Origin: Coturnix japonica
Taxonomy: Eukaryota > Chordata > Aves > Galliformes > Phasianidae
Direction: 5' to 3'
NCBI RefSeq assembly: GCF_001577835.2
Contig: NC_029516.1
Coordinates: 63,353,292 to 63,417,291 of the forward strand
Length of the DNA: 64,000 nucleotides
Below, one piece after another: positions 12,648-24,783 of the stretch. Within the stretch, counting starts at the first letter, position 1. Each line of letters begins with the position of its first letter. The position numbers were made by a program, and so were the translations under genes. Below the pieces are notes generated by a model, which saw only the letters and a list, made by a program, of their open reading frames with translations, did not search any database and was not told the DNA's origin.

Positions 12648-12653
12648 TTTATT
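12648..12653 (-). terminator. EFCAB6: Candidate poly(A) signal of EFCAB6
   Basis: On the minus strand AATAAA lies 68 bases beyond the stop codon, inside the sequence CTAATAAATTAATTG. It is the first canonical signal after the stop and is well placed for a short 3' UTR. Confidence 0.55.
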
Positions 12654-12720
12654 AGTTTGAAATTCGAAATTATAAATCCGTCACTGTCTTTATCTACAGT
12701 TTCCTGCATTTGACCAAATT

Positions 12721-12843
12721 CTACTGTAAGAATGCCCGGAGAAAATCATTATAGGATATTTTTGAAGATAGAGTTTTATCGTAGTATTCCAAAATGTTAA
12801 ACAGCTCTTCTTCAGATAGGTTGATTTTGTATTCATGAAGAAT
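12721..12843 (-). pseudogene. EFCAB6: EFCAB6 last coding exon (open)
   Basis: This exon has 123 bases and 41 codons including the TAG stop. It encodes ILHEYKINLSEEELF and, after a few residues, EYYDKTLSSKISYNDFLRAF, then LQ and the stop. This is the last EF-hand-like unit of EFCAB6 and the vertebrate C-terminus is almost unchanged. The upstream acceptor is CTTTTACAG. The phase (0) matches the preceding exon, whose end ...VADFRQ joins directly. No lesion is seen in it. Confidence 0.92.
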
Positions 12844-14957
12844 CTGTAAAAGACAGAAGTGACTTTAAAATTTATTCTTTGGTGAGGAAGAAGTAAAAAC
12901 AATGTTACGCTAAGATTTCTTTACTAAACAGTTTCATGAATTAGGCCTACCCTAACTTAGGTGTCTGAGAATACTAGAAAATCAAATCCTCTTTTTTTAT
13001 CTTTGACTTCCATGTCAATACTGGCTCTCTGGGATACTTTTCTGAAAACCTGTATATGCAGGGCGTTTCGTCCACGATCCCAAACACTTGCCTTAGGGGG
13101 AGCACTGGAAATGGGTAGCCCCTATGTGTGCAGAAGCCAATTTACAAATAGTGCATGTTTAGAAGGCTTCCAGCACTATTAGGAGATGGGATGGAGAGAT
13201 GGAGTGTCTTCCTTTGTATCCCCCTTGGATGATCTACAGTCTTCACATCCAGAGAGATAGGAGGAATAACATTGTCACTTAAACTGCAAAACCCAATGTA
13301 CATAATAATGCCCACATGATTTTACTTTTCACAGGGCAAATGCTTGGCCCATAGGCATACCTTTTGAACACTTCAAGGATAACCCAGTTTGAACAGGATT
13401 TATCTTGTTCACTGTTAAGAAAATTCACTCAGTGCATTTTTCAGTACTTTTGCAGTTCTAAGTGTCCATAATGCCCTAACATGAAAGCAAACAAAATGTT
13501 GATTTCTGAGTGTTACTCCTGGTTTTATATGAATTTGAGAATTTGGGCCCTGCCAGTGACCAGCAAAGCCATTAGTACTGGTATGGCACGCCAGTAATCA
13601 ATGGCTTTCTGGAAAGATCTTATTGGTTTGCAACTCCCTTCTAACAACTCAGCATCTGAAGTTGGTAATGGCCCTCTGCATTTAGTACAGCCATGAATAG
13701 CAGTGTCATTGAAGTTAGGAAGGGGCTAATTTCTCCATTTCAGTAAATTAAGTTTCCTAGGAGATAAAGGGATCTTTATCTTCACAAAACACCTTACATC
13801 TTTTCAGTGGCCAATTAACACCTCTGTAGCAGTATTCTGGAACTGGGGATGGCTTCTTCATCTAAGACCATGAGGTGTTATTGTATTTATTAATTCACTT
13901 GTTTTAGTCTAGCTTAGGTAATGTTAGAGAAGCTTGATTTGCAATTGTTGACCGTGCTTTAACTACGAAAGATAATCACCACATGCCCTAGAGGAATATG
14001 ACAAATTAAACAGGTCTGATCTTCACTCCTTCTCCCCTAAGCTTGATGTGCTGAGGCAGTAGCCAGGCAGGCAAAAAGCTTCAGTGACAGACAGGGAGCC
14101 TGTGGCATGAAGATTGTATAGCTACAGTGGTACTTTTCGTCCCCCAGCCTTCAACACAGGGACTTAGGTTTCAGTTACATAGTCTTGCCAGGAAATATCA
14201 TGTTCCCACCAACACTAAATAAGTAAAGATTTACAGAGCAGTTCAGTGACTGTTATAATCTAAAGGGGTTTAGATTGTTCTTTGCAGTGCTGGAAACAAG
14301 CTGGTTTCCTGCAGCTCCAGGGAAGGCGAGCTTCAGAATCACACTCCACAATTACTTATTGCATTTAAGCATTTGTTTGCTGTGATTGAGCATCCTGTCC
14401 ACCAGTTTATCAGTTCTTTAAAACAATAATAATACCAAAGGGTGTCCCATTGCATGCAGCATTAAATGAGTTTAGGGACCCACTGTAATTTTTTCTTGCA
14501 ATTGAATAGCAAATATTCACAGTTCATCTAGAACACACTGTTATTACTAATCCCAAACAAAACAATGTAGAATACATTGAAATTTTTGAAGATTAAGCTG
14601 AGTAAAAATCAGAATCCTTATGGATCTAGAAGAAGAAGCAACTATTAATTCCAGGCTTAATACATGTATCTAGAATACACAGGTATTTGCTATTTGAGGG
14701 GATACAAGGTGCCAAAATATTTGCAGAGCTTTTGGGTCCATCCTTTAGTACAAAACTGTACGCCACACAGAAGAGCAAAGAGAGAAATCAGTGATAGAGA
14801 CTCTCAGATGAGCAGTGCTTGAGCCCATTTCACATTCAGAAAGGAACACATCAGTTGGAAGTCTACAGGAACCTACAGCTAGTTTCCATAAAGGACTCGT
14901 TTGGTTCAGCCAACACCTCTATTCTTTCATATTTGTGAAACCTCTGTGTGTAAAGGT

Positions 14958-15139
14958 TGTACAGGACCAGGCTGCCCAGAGAAGCTGTGTATGCCTCAAG
15001 TCTGGCATCCAGTGCACAGTTAGATGGGGCCCTGAGCAGCCTGAGCTGGTGGGTAGCAACCCCATTTGCAGCATCGGGTTGGAACTGGGTGGTCTCTAAG
15101 GTCCCTTCCAACCCAAAACTTCTTCTGATTTTATGATTG
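14958..15139 (+). mobile_element. CR1 LINE 3' fragment, plus strand
   Basis: It reads GACCAGGCTGCCCAGAGAAG, GGGGCCCTGAGCAGCCTGAG, GGTTGGAACTGGGTGGTCTC and AAGGTCCCTTCCAACCCAA, and ends near a GATTTTATGATT tail. It is a short 5'-truncated CR1 in an EFCAB6 intron. Confidence 0.92.
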
Positions 15140-15389
15140 GGACTAAGATTCTCTCTGCTTTATTTATGCTGTTATAGCAGGATCCCTCATCAGACCCTCA
15201 GCCCAATGAATTTATATTCATATGTAGAGAAAGATTACCACAAGTAATAGCCAGAGCTAAATTTATAGAGGGAAGCCAGGATGACTTGATATACCATAGT
15301 TCAGTACAATTTCCCAGAAAATTTTCAATCAGGAAGCTTAGATTGAAGTACTGCAATTTTCTGACTGTTAACTGCTCAACACAGCTTAC

Positions 15390-15539
15390 TTGTCTGAAAT
15401 CTGCAACATTTAACAGTCCAGTCCGACTTTCATCATAGGATTTAAAAGTGCGCTTCATTGGTCTCCAACAGTGCAAGATTTGGGGCTGAATTCTCAGCAT
15501 TGTGCTATAGAACAACATGGATTGTGGTCCAGGACTCAT
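15390..15539 (-). pseudogene. EFCAB6: EFCAB6 penultimate exon (open)
   Basis: 150 bases, 50 codons, phase 0 at both ends. It starts MSPGPQSMLFYSTMLRIQPQ and continues through HCWRPMKRTFKSYDESRTG to LLNVADFRQ. The acceptor is CTCTCTGTCAG and the donor CAA|GTAAGC. The RIQP, WRPM.RTFKSYDE and VADFR phrases are hallmarks of this part of EFCAB6. No stop or frameshift. Confidence 0.92.
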
Positions 15540-16717
15540 CTGACAGAGAGAAAGGCAAGCATTAATACAATGGACACAACTGGGCATAACTCTAATGCAG
15601 AATGAGAAGGTATCAGAAAGTAATGCTGGCTTAATTGGCGAAGTGGCTGCCAAGTACTTGTTTACAAATTATTGCAAGATACTGTTTACATAAGATAATT
15701 TTAACCTATGACATTTTAATATTCTTGGAAAGTGCAGATGGTATATTTATTTAATCACTGTCAACACCCTAACTATATTATTTGAAACTGATTATGAAGT
15801 CAGTGTTTCTTCTTCTCAGATCTGTGTTTTCACTTGTGTTACACTTGTCCTTGTTTCAACTTCCTCTTTCAGGCATTTTTAATTCCCTGCAGCGTTCATT
15901 TTCCAGAGTGAATTTTTTGCTGTAAAATGACTGAATGCATAATCCAGCCATGGGGGCAGCATGTGATTTAAGAAAAGCAAAACTCCACTGTACATTCTTC
16001 CCTGTAGCTATAATACTTTGCAGTCAGTTTTTTGACACCTCTGCAGTTAAACAGGTGGAACATAGACTTATTTTTCCTTAGGAAATGTCTTTCCTTGTTT
16101 TAGCCTGGCTAAGCTCATTATGTGTTGTATGCTGAACACATGTGATCTGCAGAACTATTACTGCAGTACTGCCATGAGTAAGAGACTTTGGGAATCCAAA
16201 GTCAGCAGGCCTGGAGCCACCTTCAGGGTCTGGATTTGCTCTGCTGCCCTTTTATTTTTTCAGGTACATCTCAGGCTTCTCCCTAACACTTATCATTGGT
16301 TTCATCACTTATGCCACACTTGTGCCAGGCACACGTGACACTGCAGTATCTACAAATGCCTCACTGAGAAGGAAACATGCAGAGGACATTACACCTCTGT
16401 TAGGGGGACACAGGCAGACACTGTATTGCACCTATATGTGTTGTAACACGCATGGTGTTCAGATATACTGCTGCTCTGTGCTCTTTGTGCGTTCTGCCTT
16501 CAGAATACGTAGCTGAGGAATGAGTGGATACATGAATAATGCAATTTCCAACCCCAAATACTGAGTACTCTTGTGGGTTGAAAGAAGAGGAGGAGCTTTT
16601 TACAGTGAATGGAACTTGAGTTATTTTCATAGCGCAGAGGCTTGATGCATCCATGAAGCCCTAGGCCATCGATTCTCTCAGGCTTTAGGGAAAGAACTGT
16701 TCCTATGACATACGGAA

Positions 16718-16757
16718 AAAGTTTATTATTATTATTATTACCATGATTTATTATTAT
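16718..16757. repeat. ATT/TTA simple repeat
   Basis: Two short runs of TTA units separated by CCATGA. Intronic microsatellite. Confidence 0.8.
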
Positions 16758-17917
16758 TCCTTTTGATGTGTATCTGTTTGCTTATTAGGTGGAATGGGGT
16801 GAGCAATCAATGAGGAAATTTCACTTTGAATATTATGATCTAGAAAGATGCTCAAAACATGGACTAATACCTTCATTACATTTTCTGAGCAGGATAAATA
16901 GAAGTGATTTGAGCCAACTACAGAGGGACCCAAAAATTCCTTCCTCCAATATACTAGGATGAAATTTTACAACATCAAATTTGCATGTGAAGGAAACCTT
17001 AAGGACATTAATGAGGTTCTTTGATGCAAAACTTAATAGTTTTACCTTACTGTCCCTACTGGTATTGAATACTTGATAATTCCTAATGATACTGTCTTCA
17101 TACCTTGGTAGCAATCTGTTCGTTTCACATCTGAAAACAGTTCAGTAATGTAATTTCTCTATAAAATGCTGCTACTAACCATATCTAAACTAATTAGGCA
17201 CAGTCAGAAACAGCTCACTGAATGAGCAGACTTGGAATTTGGCACTGTTCCTACTACATAACTTGACTGGGACACTATTATTGATGCCTTCCTTTCTGGG
17301 CCTCTACACCCAGACTTCTGTGCTTCTTTTCATCAGTTCTGTCTTAGATCACTACGGTAGGCATTTGTCACATCCTGCCCATGAAGGCAACAGCCTATGG
17401 GTAACTGTTTTGCTGGACCTCTTTTGTCTTTTGGGGAATAGGTATATGTGAGGACAGCTGCATGCATACAGTTCTGCTTGGCCAGATCTGGCTACAAAAT
17501 GATTTTAGTGATTGATAACAGTGGTGCCTCCATTCTTTTCCTACAGGGCTGGGCACGGAGCAGGGGCACAGCCTGCTGAATGACAGCCATCCTATGACAC
17601 ATCCACAGCACTTTTTATTCCTAAATTGATTTTTATTAAGCTCAACAAGAGCTCTTAAAACTTTGGGTTCTATGTTTTTTACTACTAATTATTATCCAAG
17701 TTTTAGCTCAGTTAGCCAATTTACCATCAAACTTTGGTACATGGGATCACAAGGAGTTAAATGCTCAAAGTGAAGGAGATACCAAATAAATACTAGAAAT
17801 TAGTATTTTGGGATGAAACAAGAGAATGCTGGAATATTCTGTCACTACTGCAGAAACTGGAAAAAATGTAATTTTGATTTTTATAAGCATCTTATGTATG
17901 TATTGTATGGTATGTAC

Positions 17918-18102
17918 CAGATTTTGTGGCTTCGGTATAATCACTCTTTGTAGCAGTGTGCTTTTTTGTGGTTTTAACAACAAGATACAGCTCTGAAGGA
18001 AGTCATAGTATGCAAATTTGCCATTTTTCTTGATATCGTATTTTGTTGTCACTTGGTTAATTTCTTCTTTGCTTAAATCCAAATGGAACTTCTCTGCTAT
18101 AT
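17918..18102 (-). pseudogene. EFCAB6: EFCAB6 exon with EF-hand unit (open)
   Basis: 185 bases: two bases completing a split Asp codon, then 61 codons. It encodes IAEKFHLDLSKEEINQVTTK, then YDIKKNGKFAYYDFLQSCIL and LLKPQKSTLLQRVIIPKPQN followed by L. This is an EF-hand-like unit (helix, YDIKKNGKFAYYDFL loop and helix). The acceptor is TTATTTCAG and the donor CTG|GTACAT. It joins the neighbouring exons in phase and has no lesion. Confidence 0.92.
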
Positions 18103-18449
18103 CTGAAATAACACAGAAATGCAGAAAGAACATTTACTTTGTCATTCATAAGAATAGACAATCACATATAGTGTACACAGGTTTTAGCAGGGATATGTTG
18201 AAGTGTTTACTCTCAGTGACTGCTGCATAAATGTATTATGCAGCCATTGTTAGATGCAGGTATATACATACGATTAAACTTATGGAGGTCGCTGTTCATA
18301 TTTTACAGGGCTTCAGCAAATTAATAATACGTTCTTTTGATTTTAAATGAACAAGAAGTGTGCCTTGATACTGACTGTAACTGATTTTCTGATAAGCTAA
18401 CATGCTTTGGTTTTAACCAGGTCTTTATATTTACATGATTACACGACTT

Positions 18450-18561
18450 CACACGATTCAGCAGAGGGCTGTTAGAGTTAGGGTAGTATGGTTATGTTGT
18501 GGTTGGACTTGATGATCTTTAACGTCTTCTCTAACCTGAGCAATTCTATGATTCTATGATT
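18450..18561 (+). mobile_element. CR1 LINE 3' tail, plus strand
   Basis: The sequence GTGGTTGGACTTGATGATC, then CTTCTCTAACCTGAGCAAT and the tail TCTATGATTCTATGATTTG are the CR1 3' end. The body is diverged. It lies in an EFCAB6 intron. Confidence 0.9.
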
Positions 18562-19089
18562 TGATTACACAAGCGTACATTGTCTTATCACACCTGCAGG
18601 TGGACTTCCTAACAAAAGCACAGAATACTCTTTCAAGAAGAGAACACAACAGAAGAACAGCATAGCTCTATTTGAGAGTAAAATCCAGGGTCCTTTCAAA
18701 TCAGCAAGTATTCACCAGTCGCTACCTGAGAAACCAGAAGCACATGCAAGATCACAAGGAAAAGACTGGCAAAGTTCCTCAAACCTCACCAGGTGCACTA
18801 AGGGCAATGTACTAGGAAGGCGAGGAGATTACATGCCTACAAGCCATAATTATCAACAAGCAAAGCCATGTACTTTTCTAAGTGGTAAATAATTCTGAAA
18901 AGGAACATGACTTTACTGCACCCAAAACTACAGTAAGCTGTTCTGCCCATGCACTAGCAGGGTGGGACCCAGAGCAATCATACAGTGAATGCCACATGAC
19001 TGAAGGCCAGATGTCCTATAGACAGAACACCAGAAAGAAAACAGAACACATCTGAGAATGAATAAAGTACTCTTCAGATGGTAACAAAC

Positions 19090-19267
19090 CTAGGAAGTCA
19101 GACACTGGGATTTCTCCTAGCTTGCTGACATCCTTCTCTTCACACAGCTTCAGCATGTCTCTCCAGGAACATCGGATATTCTTTCTTATCCTATTTTCTA
19201 TTTCTTCACAGTTAGGGACAGGCGCAGAACATGCTGCTGTTGTCTGAGGACGGCTCGATGTTGATGT
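19090..19267 (-). pseudogene. EFCAB6: EFCAB6 exon (open)
   Basis: 178 bases, 59 codons plus one base. It encodes TSTSSRPQTTAACSAPVPNC, EEIENRIRKNIRCSWRDMLK and LCEEKDVSKLGEIPVSDFL plus a split codon. It matches the EFCAB6 segment with IE.R.RK.I...WR..LK.C.EKDV and a SDFL helix. The acceptor is TGGTTTCAG and the donor CTAG|GTTTGT. The split codon is completed by AT of the exon at 17.9 kb to give Asp. No lesion. Confidence 0.9.
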
Positions 19268-21085
19268 CTGAAACCAAGAGATAACAATAATTTTTCTAAC
19301 AAGTCTTACTGATTTTATAGATATAAACAACCAGATGACAAATCCGGATTCTGGCCTTCCAGCATTGGAATGCACCATCTGAACCATTTCTGATTTGAAT
19401 TGCTTTTGCAAAACTGCAGGTAGACATGTTAGAAAACTCATAGTGTTGAAATGCTGCTATTTGCTTACTCAACTTTGACCACTTCTTAAAAATGTATCTT
19501 ACTTGTAAATCATTTACAGTTTCTCCAAACTGTTGTTGTTTTGTTAAATAAAGAACAGATCCTGTATTTAGAAAAGCTATGTAATACCATCTTAGAACAA
19601 ACAGATTAATGAAAAATCACTGAATAATGCAGTAAGAGTGCTTTGATTTCTTACTGAGAAAACTCAATTTGCAGTCTCACATGCAGAGCCACAGAAGGAA
19701 CAGTGTGAGAGGATCCCAGAGATCAGTGCCTTTTTGACTTCTGCCTCAGCAGTACTTTGGGTGAGCTGGGTGTATAGCCTCAGCCTACTTCTATACGATG
19801 GGTGCACAAGCCATAGTTACGCTCCTAGATCCAACAAATCATCTCATACTCTCTAGATTTCCCAGTGTTCCTACTGGAGTCTCACTGGTGCAGGCCTGAT
19901 GAGGATTCACATATTTCCATGCAACGAGTGCTACAGAGATAAATGTTAATAGGTGTTCAGACTGGCTGGGTCTTTCCAGCAGCTGTGCATTCTGGGAGAC
20001 TTACATTCCTTTCCTCTGGTTTAGTACCATCCAATCTAGCATTCACAGACAGTAATGAGAAATTTCCAGTGTTTTCTCTAAGAACTGGATCAAAGCATGA
20101 AGGACACATGCTAATAGTCTGGCTTTTCACAAAAGAACCTACAGTTAATGCAATAATTGAGCTAGCAATGGGACTATGTTTAGATTTACCAGCTGTGATA
20201 AGTTGTTTGCATCTTTAATTTGCTCAATCTGTTATTTCTTTTTCAGTAGTTAAACATCTTTATGTAGAAGTAGTCAGAAAGCTCAAGCATTTTGTAGGTC
20301 CTTAATAATTTTCATATTTTTCTTTTGTACGTTTGTTCATAGTCAAAGAACATCACACAAACATGTGCAGCTCCACAAGTGGATATTGAATATTTTTGCC
20401 AGTAATTATTATTTCCTAACTTTTCTGTCAATTCTGTCACTAGCGTAAGAGGCCAGGATAGCAGTTGAGGGGACCAAAATGCATTACTAACATTAGTAAG
20501 TACAGGTAGGGATGCCAAAGTGAAGCAAGACTACTCCCTTTCTAATGAACTTCTCTTATCTGTCTTGGATCAGTGGCCTCATAGCAAGTTTACCAATCTG
20601 ACTCCCAGCCATCAACAACTATAATTTGACATCAGATAGAAAACAGAGCAAGACCACAAGAATTTTTGCACAGGCCAGCAAACAGCAACTACCAGTCCTG
20701 CCTGGCTTAGTTGGACAACAACTTACATTTTTTTACACTCCTGTAGTTTAGGCAGTTCACTTTGTTCTCAGAAATGTGACTGTACTTAAACAACAAAAAA
20801 ATTATTTGCCATATAGATCCGATGGATGTGTCTAAGGTAATAGCAGGGAATGCTATTGGTATAAATGGATATGTATGATTTGACTTCAGGGGAGTTACTG
20901 ATTAGCCCAGTTTTTGCCAATGTAACACAATTATTTTGCAAATAACCCCATTTGTTTATTACCAGGTTTTGTGCCGGATCTCATGGGTAATCAATAGAAA
21001 TACCATCACCGAGTTCCAAAACTATTATTCTCAGTCTATGCTCAGCAATGAAAATTGATAAAATTCATAAAACAACCATACTCAC

Positions 21086-21295
21086 ACTCTTCTGCCCCAC
21101 TAGAGAAGAAGATGTCTGGGGATGTTCAGGCAGAGAAGATGTGCAGGTATCTGGCTTGGTAGAAGTCTCAGGATGGGTAGCACTGGGAGTGGTTGATGAC
21201 ATTGTTATGTGTTCTGAGCTGAATTCCTTTAAAAATTCCTGATATTTCAGTCATCCACCAATACTGTCATCCACTGTGTTCCAAAGATTTTCAAA
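21086..21295 (-). pseudogene. EFCAB6: EFCAB6 exon with one in-frame TGA
   Basis: 210 bases, 70 codon positions, phase 0. It begins FENLWNTVDDSIGG, then a TGA at 21,251-21,253, then LKYQEFLKEFSSEH and a Ser/Thr/Pro-rich linker ending LVGQKS. The human protein has KGRLKYPDF at this place, so the stop replaces an Arg codon, most simply CGA to TGA by CpG decay. The acceptor is CTTCATCAG and the donor AGT|GTGAGT, both good. The exon is otherwise intact in both frame and splice sites. Confidence 0.85.
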
Positions 21296-22747
21296 CTGAT
21301 GAAGAAAGATGACTGCTGTAAATGCTAGCTTTACAAAACCAAAATCCTCTAAGGTACTAAGGATATGACAAACTATACTGAAAAGAAAGGGAGAGGATGA
21401 TTTGGAACAGAAGGAATCCTAGGGTCCATCTTATTACAGAAAACATTAAAAATCACAGCTTCTCTACAGAAGCCTGAGCAAGGCTGGGAAAACAATGAAA
21501 AAGGGATTTCTGTGGGACATTTTTTAATTGAATTTGGCCCTCGGTGTATGTTTAAACTACTAAGTCTTGTGATTAGATGCAGAGATTGAACTGCCATATA
21601 GAAGAATAATGTTTTATCATGAGATGTAAATCAAATCCACAGTGCACATATATCCTGGCTAAGTACCATTGCAGCAAATTTCTCATGCTATCAGCTACAC
21701 CTAAGTTCTACAACCTTCGCAGTAGGCCACTAAGGTTCTTCAGTTATTGTATTTGCATCAACAAATTATTTCACCCTAAGGGCATAAAGGAATCAGCAGG
21801 AAGGAATACAGCAGAAAATCTTTACAGCCTTTAGAATCACATGTAGTTATGATAAACTGCTGAGAACCGTATCTGTACAATACAGACAGACTACGGAGGT
21901 CCTGGAAGCAGCTGCTGGCCTGAAAGCAGGTGTGAAGGCTGGGTGGCTGCTTGGCACAAGGCAGGGCAGGGCAACCCTGCTCTTTGAGTGATGAGTGGCA
22001 CGGTAAGGACAAGGCAAGGCTGTTTTCCATTGAGCAGCCCTTCATTCCATAAGTAGCTGCACTGAATTTAATGGGACTACTCATAATATAAGCTACTAAT
22101 CAAAGCAGGGATTATCACAGTCTGCACTTAAATGAGTTGCACTCATTTTGCAAGTGTTTCAAGAGTCATCAGTATGCCTTTTTAGGGTCTTCACTATTGA
22201 TTTTTAATATAAATCTAATTGGGAACCTCAGATTGCTTTTGATTTGATCTTTTTCGGCACAGTCTTAAACCCTAAAGGAAACTAGTCACCTCTTTGATGC
22301 ATATGCCAAGTTGCAGTCAAACTTCAAAGGGCAAAGGATACATTTTGAATTTCCTTTCAACTTTCCCCCATTGGCCTGGCTGCTACCACATTATGAATTA
22401 TAAACAATTCTATTTTTTCTATCTACTTGTGATTACACTTCACACTTCATACGAGGATCTCAAAGGGTATTACAAACTTCAATTAAATACAATACCCCGA
22501 TGAGCTGGGTTGTCTGTGCTTAGAAACTATTTCAAACACTCCACAAAATTTGGAGGATTTTGGGGACTGCAAGTAATTCAAGCACATCAAGGTAGTTCAA
22601 GCAGAGAGCAGTGCCTGTAATCAAAAGGGGGGTGTCAGTTGGGAAGATATTAATCAACACCCCATTCGCCCCATCTGCTTGTACTTTTTATGAGGAAGGT
22701 CACAAAAAATCAGAAGACCAAGAAGCTAGATTATAGAAAGAAAGTCT

Positions 22748-23850
22748 TCACCCGTGACTTGATATAGATTTCAACTTAGCCTTGCTAGCAGCAAACAGTA
22801 AGTGACTGTCATCCAGAAAAGGATAAAAGATGACATTTTCTGTGAAGTCATCTAGAATATGGTTGCTAGTAACACTGTTGTAACAACTCTGAGCAGCAAC
22901 TACAGCCTGAACAGCAGGGATTTGGTTTAGCAGTGGCAAATCCTGCACCCAGATTGGAAGGCTCTCCTGCGACATCTTCATATAGCTTTACATAGACATA
23001 TCCTCAGGAGGCCTGTCAAAATCAAAATATCTCTGAATATACAGGGCTTGAGTCTCACAGAGAGGCTGCTGCTTATATAAATGAGGCTCTTCAGGCCTGC
23101 TTCTCACTGCTATTATGGATGACAGTTTCTATCAGGATTTTTTTTCTTCACTTGTCTGAGGTTCTTTCAAAGTATAAAATAGCTCCTCTGTCCCTTTGCT
23201 TCTTCTTGACTGTAAAGTAGACAGGATCTTGTCTGGAGGATTTTTCAGCTGGAGATGCCTGCATTACTGCTTCCAAAAAGGACAGAAACAAGATTTTTAA
23301 CAATGTGGTTGGCATATGTTTACTCTCCTTCCCTGGCCTGGGCTCAGTGATAAGCCAACCCTGGCTCTTCCACTCAGTGTTTCACAGGGATGAGGAAACA
23401 ATATCACCAAGTTTTCTCTTCCGCTTTCATCTGGTTTGGAACCTCAGGTTTCACAAAGCCTTAGCAGTTGTTCTTGATGCCTCACCAGCAGTATGACTAC
23501 CAGTGCTGAAGCATGCAGATCATTTGTTCTTTTATATTAATTATATTACTTTCAAGGGGGAAAGCAGAAAATATTTACATCTTTTTTCATTGCTTCAATT
23601 TGCTAACTTACCCATGCACAGCAGTGCTTGATAATACAGCAGACCGTATAGACTCTCTGATATAATTGCAAGCAGGCCCCACTCCTGTCTGCAGCTCGTA
23701 GTCAGAAGTTTTGGTGAGAAATACAGAGCCAAAAAATCAGAGCACGTATCTGCAATGAGCAAAGTACCAAAATAATTTTCTGGCTTGTAAATATGCACAA
23801 GACTCTGTCTCGTCTTTCGGTTTGCTGCCAAAAACCACTGATGCAGTCAC
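22748..23850 (-). other. Unassigned protein-like segments in an EFCAB6 intron
   Basis: Several minus-strand stretches look like former coding DNA but I cannot name them. One at 22,748-22,981 encodes MSQESLPIWVQDLPLLNQIP with further open sequence to KAKLKSISSHG. Another at about 23,160-23,290 encodes AEKSSRQDPVYFTVKKKQRD. A third at about 23,600-23,850 has TSDYELQTGVGPACNYIRES in one frame, with a TGCATCAG acceptor-like start and a GGTAAGTT donor-like end. They are in different frames and separated by stops. A broken retrocopy of an unknown gene, or chance, are both possible. Confidence 0.25.
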
Positions 23851-24570
23851 AAGCACGAAGGCTGGAGTGTTGTTAAGTAAAATCTGAAACCTTGTAGTCA
23901 AGGTTCTCTCTCGTCTTTATTATTCACCTTGTCTTTGGACTAGCAAAATTCAAAATGAAACAGCATTCAAGGTGCTTAACCCTTGAATAAACCCTGCTGG
24001 TGCTAATCTGCTAATCTATGGGAATATTTAATTCAGGAAAGTAGCTGAGAGATGGCCAGGCAATGTCAAATGCTTGCCCCTTTCTTTGACCAAGGAGGGC
24101 AGAACAAAATATCTACTGAGAAAAAGGCATTTGCATTAGATCCCCTAGGAAGCAGTTTCTGTTCTATGCTGACGATGCTTTTAGCGTCCCATCAACTCTG
24201 GAAGTGAATTAACTTTAAACTGTAAAAAGAAACTTTTAAAATAGCAAATACACAGATGAGGAGCTGGGCAAGAAGAGCTTCTGCACTCTCAGTTCTCACC
24301 TTCATTAGTAGCAATAGCATCTCTGTGACCTCACTTTTGAAAGCCTCTGATTATTACAGGTCACAGTCACAGTCAGAGATAAATATAAAAATAATCTCCC
24401 ACAAGTGTAGCAAGAAATGTTCATGGGATAGTCTTAAAATGTTTTCACTTCATCCAAACTGTTAAACCTCTTGCCTATACACAGCAGTATTCAAACACAT
24501 GTCTATAGCCACGACCAATTTACCTAGTTTACACTTAAATTAGCAATAAAAAATAAAATAGTTGTCTTAC

Positions 24571-24783
24571 TTGCTCTTCTGTCAGATGCTGAAAATGTTG
24601 GTTACAAACATTCCAGAACTCCTCTTCTGATATTGTGTTATCTTTTGAAGAGTCAGTATCTTTAAAATCTCATGCAATCATGTTCAAGTGAGCGGTTGCT
24701 ACTTCTGGTATCCGTGAGAGGATGCCTCTCTCTGACAGCTCCCAGGAAAATTTAGGCAGAATGACTTTTTGCCCTTCCTCAGT
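24571..24783 (-). pseudogene. EFCAB6: EFCAB6 exon with one in-frame TGA
   Basis: 213 bases, 71 codon positions, phase 0. It starts TEEGQKVILPKFSWELSERG and continues ILSRIPEVATAHLNMIA. A TGA follows at 24,670-24,672, then DFKDTDSSKDNTISEEEFWN and VCNQHFQHLTEEQ. The second half is an EF-hand-like loop and the frame agrees on both sides of the stop. The acceptor is TTTGTCTAG and the donor CAA|GTAAGA. It joins the exon at 21.1 kb as HLTEEQ-FENLW, just as in the human protein order. Confidence 0.85.
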
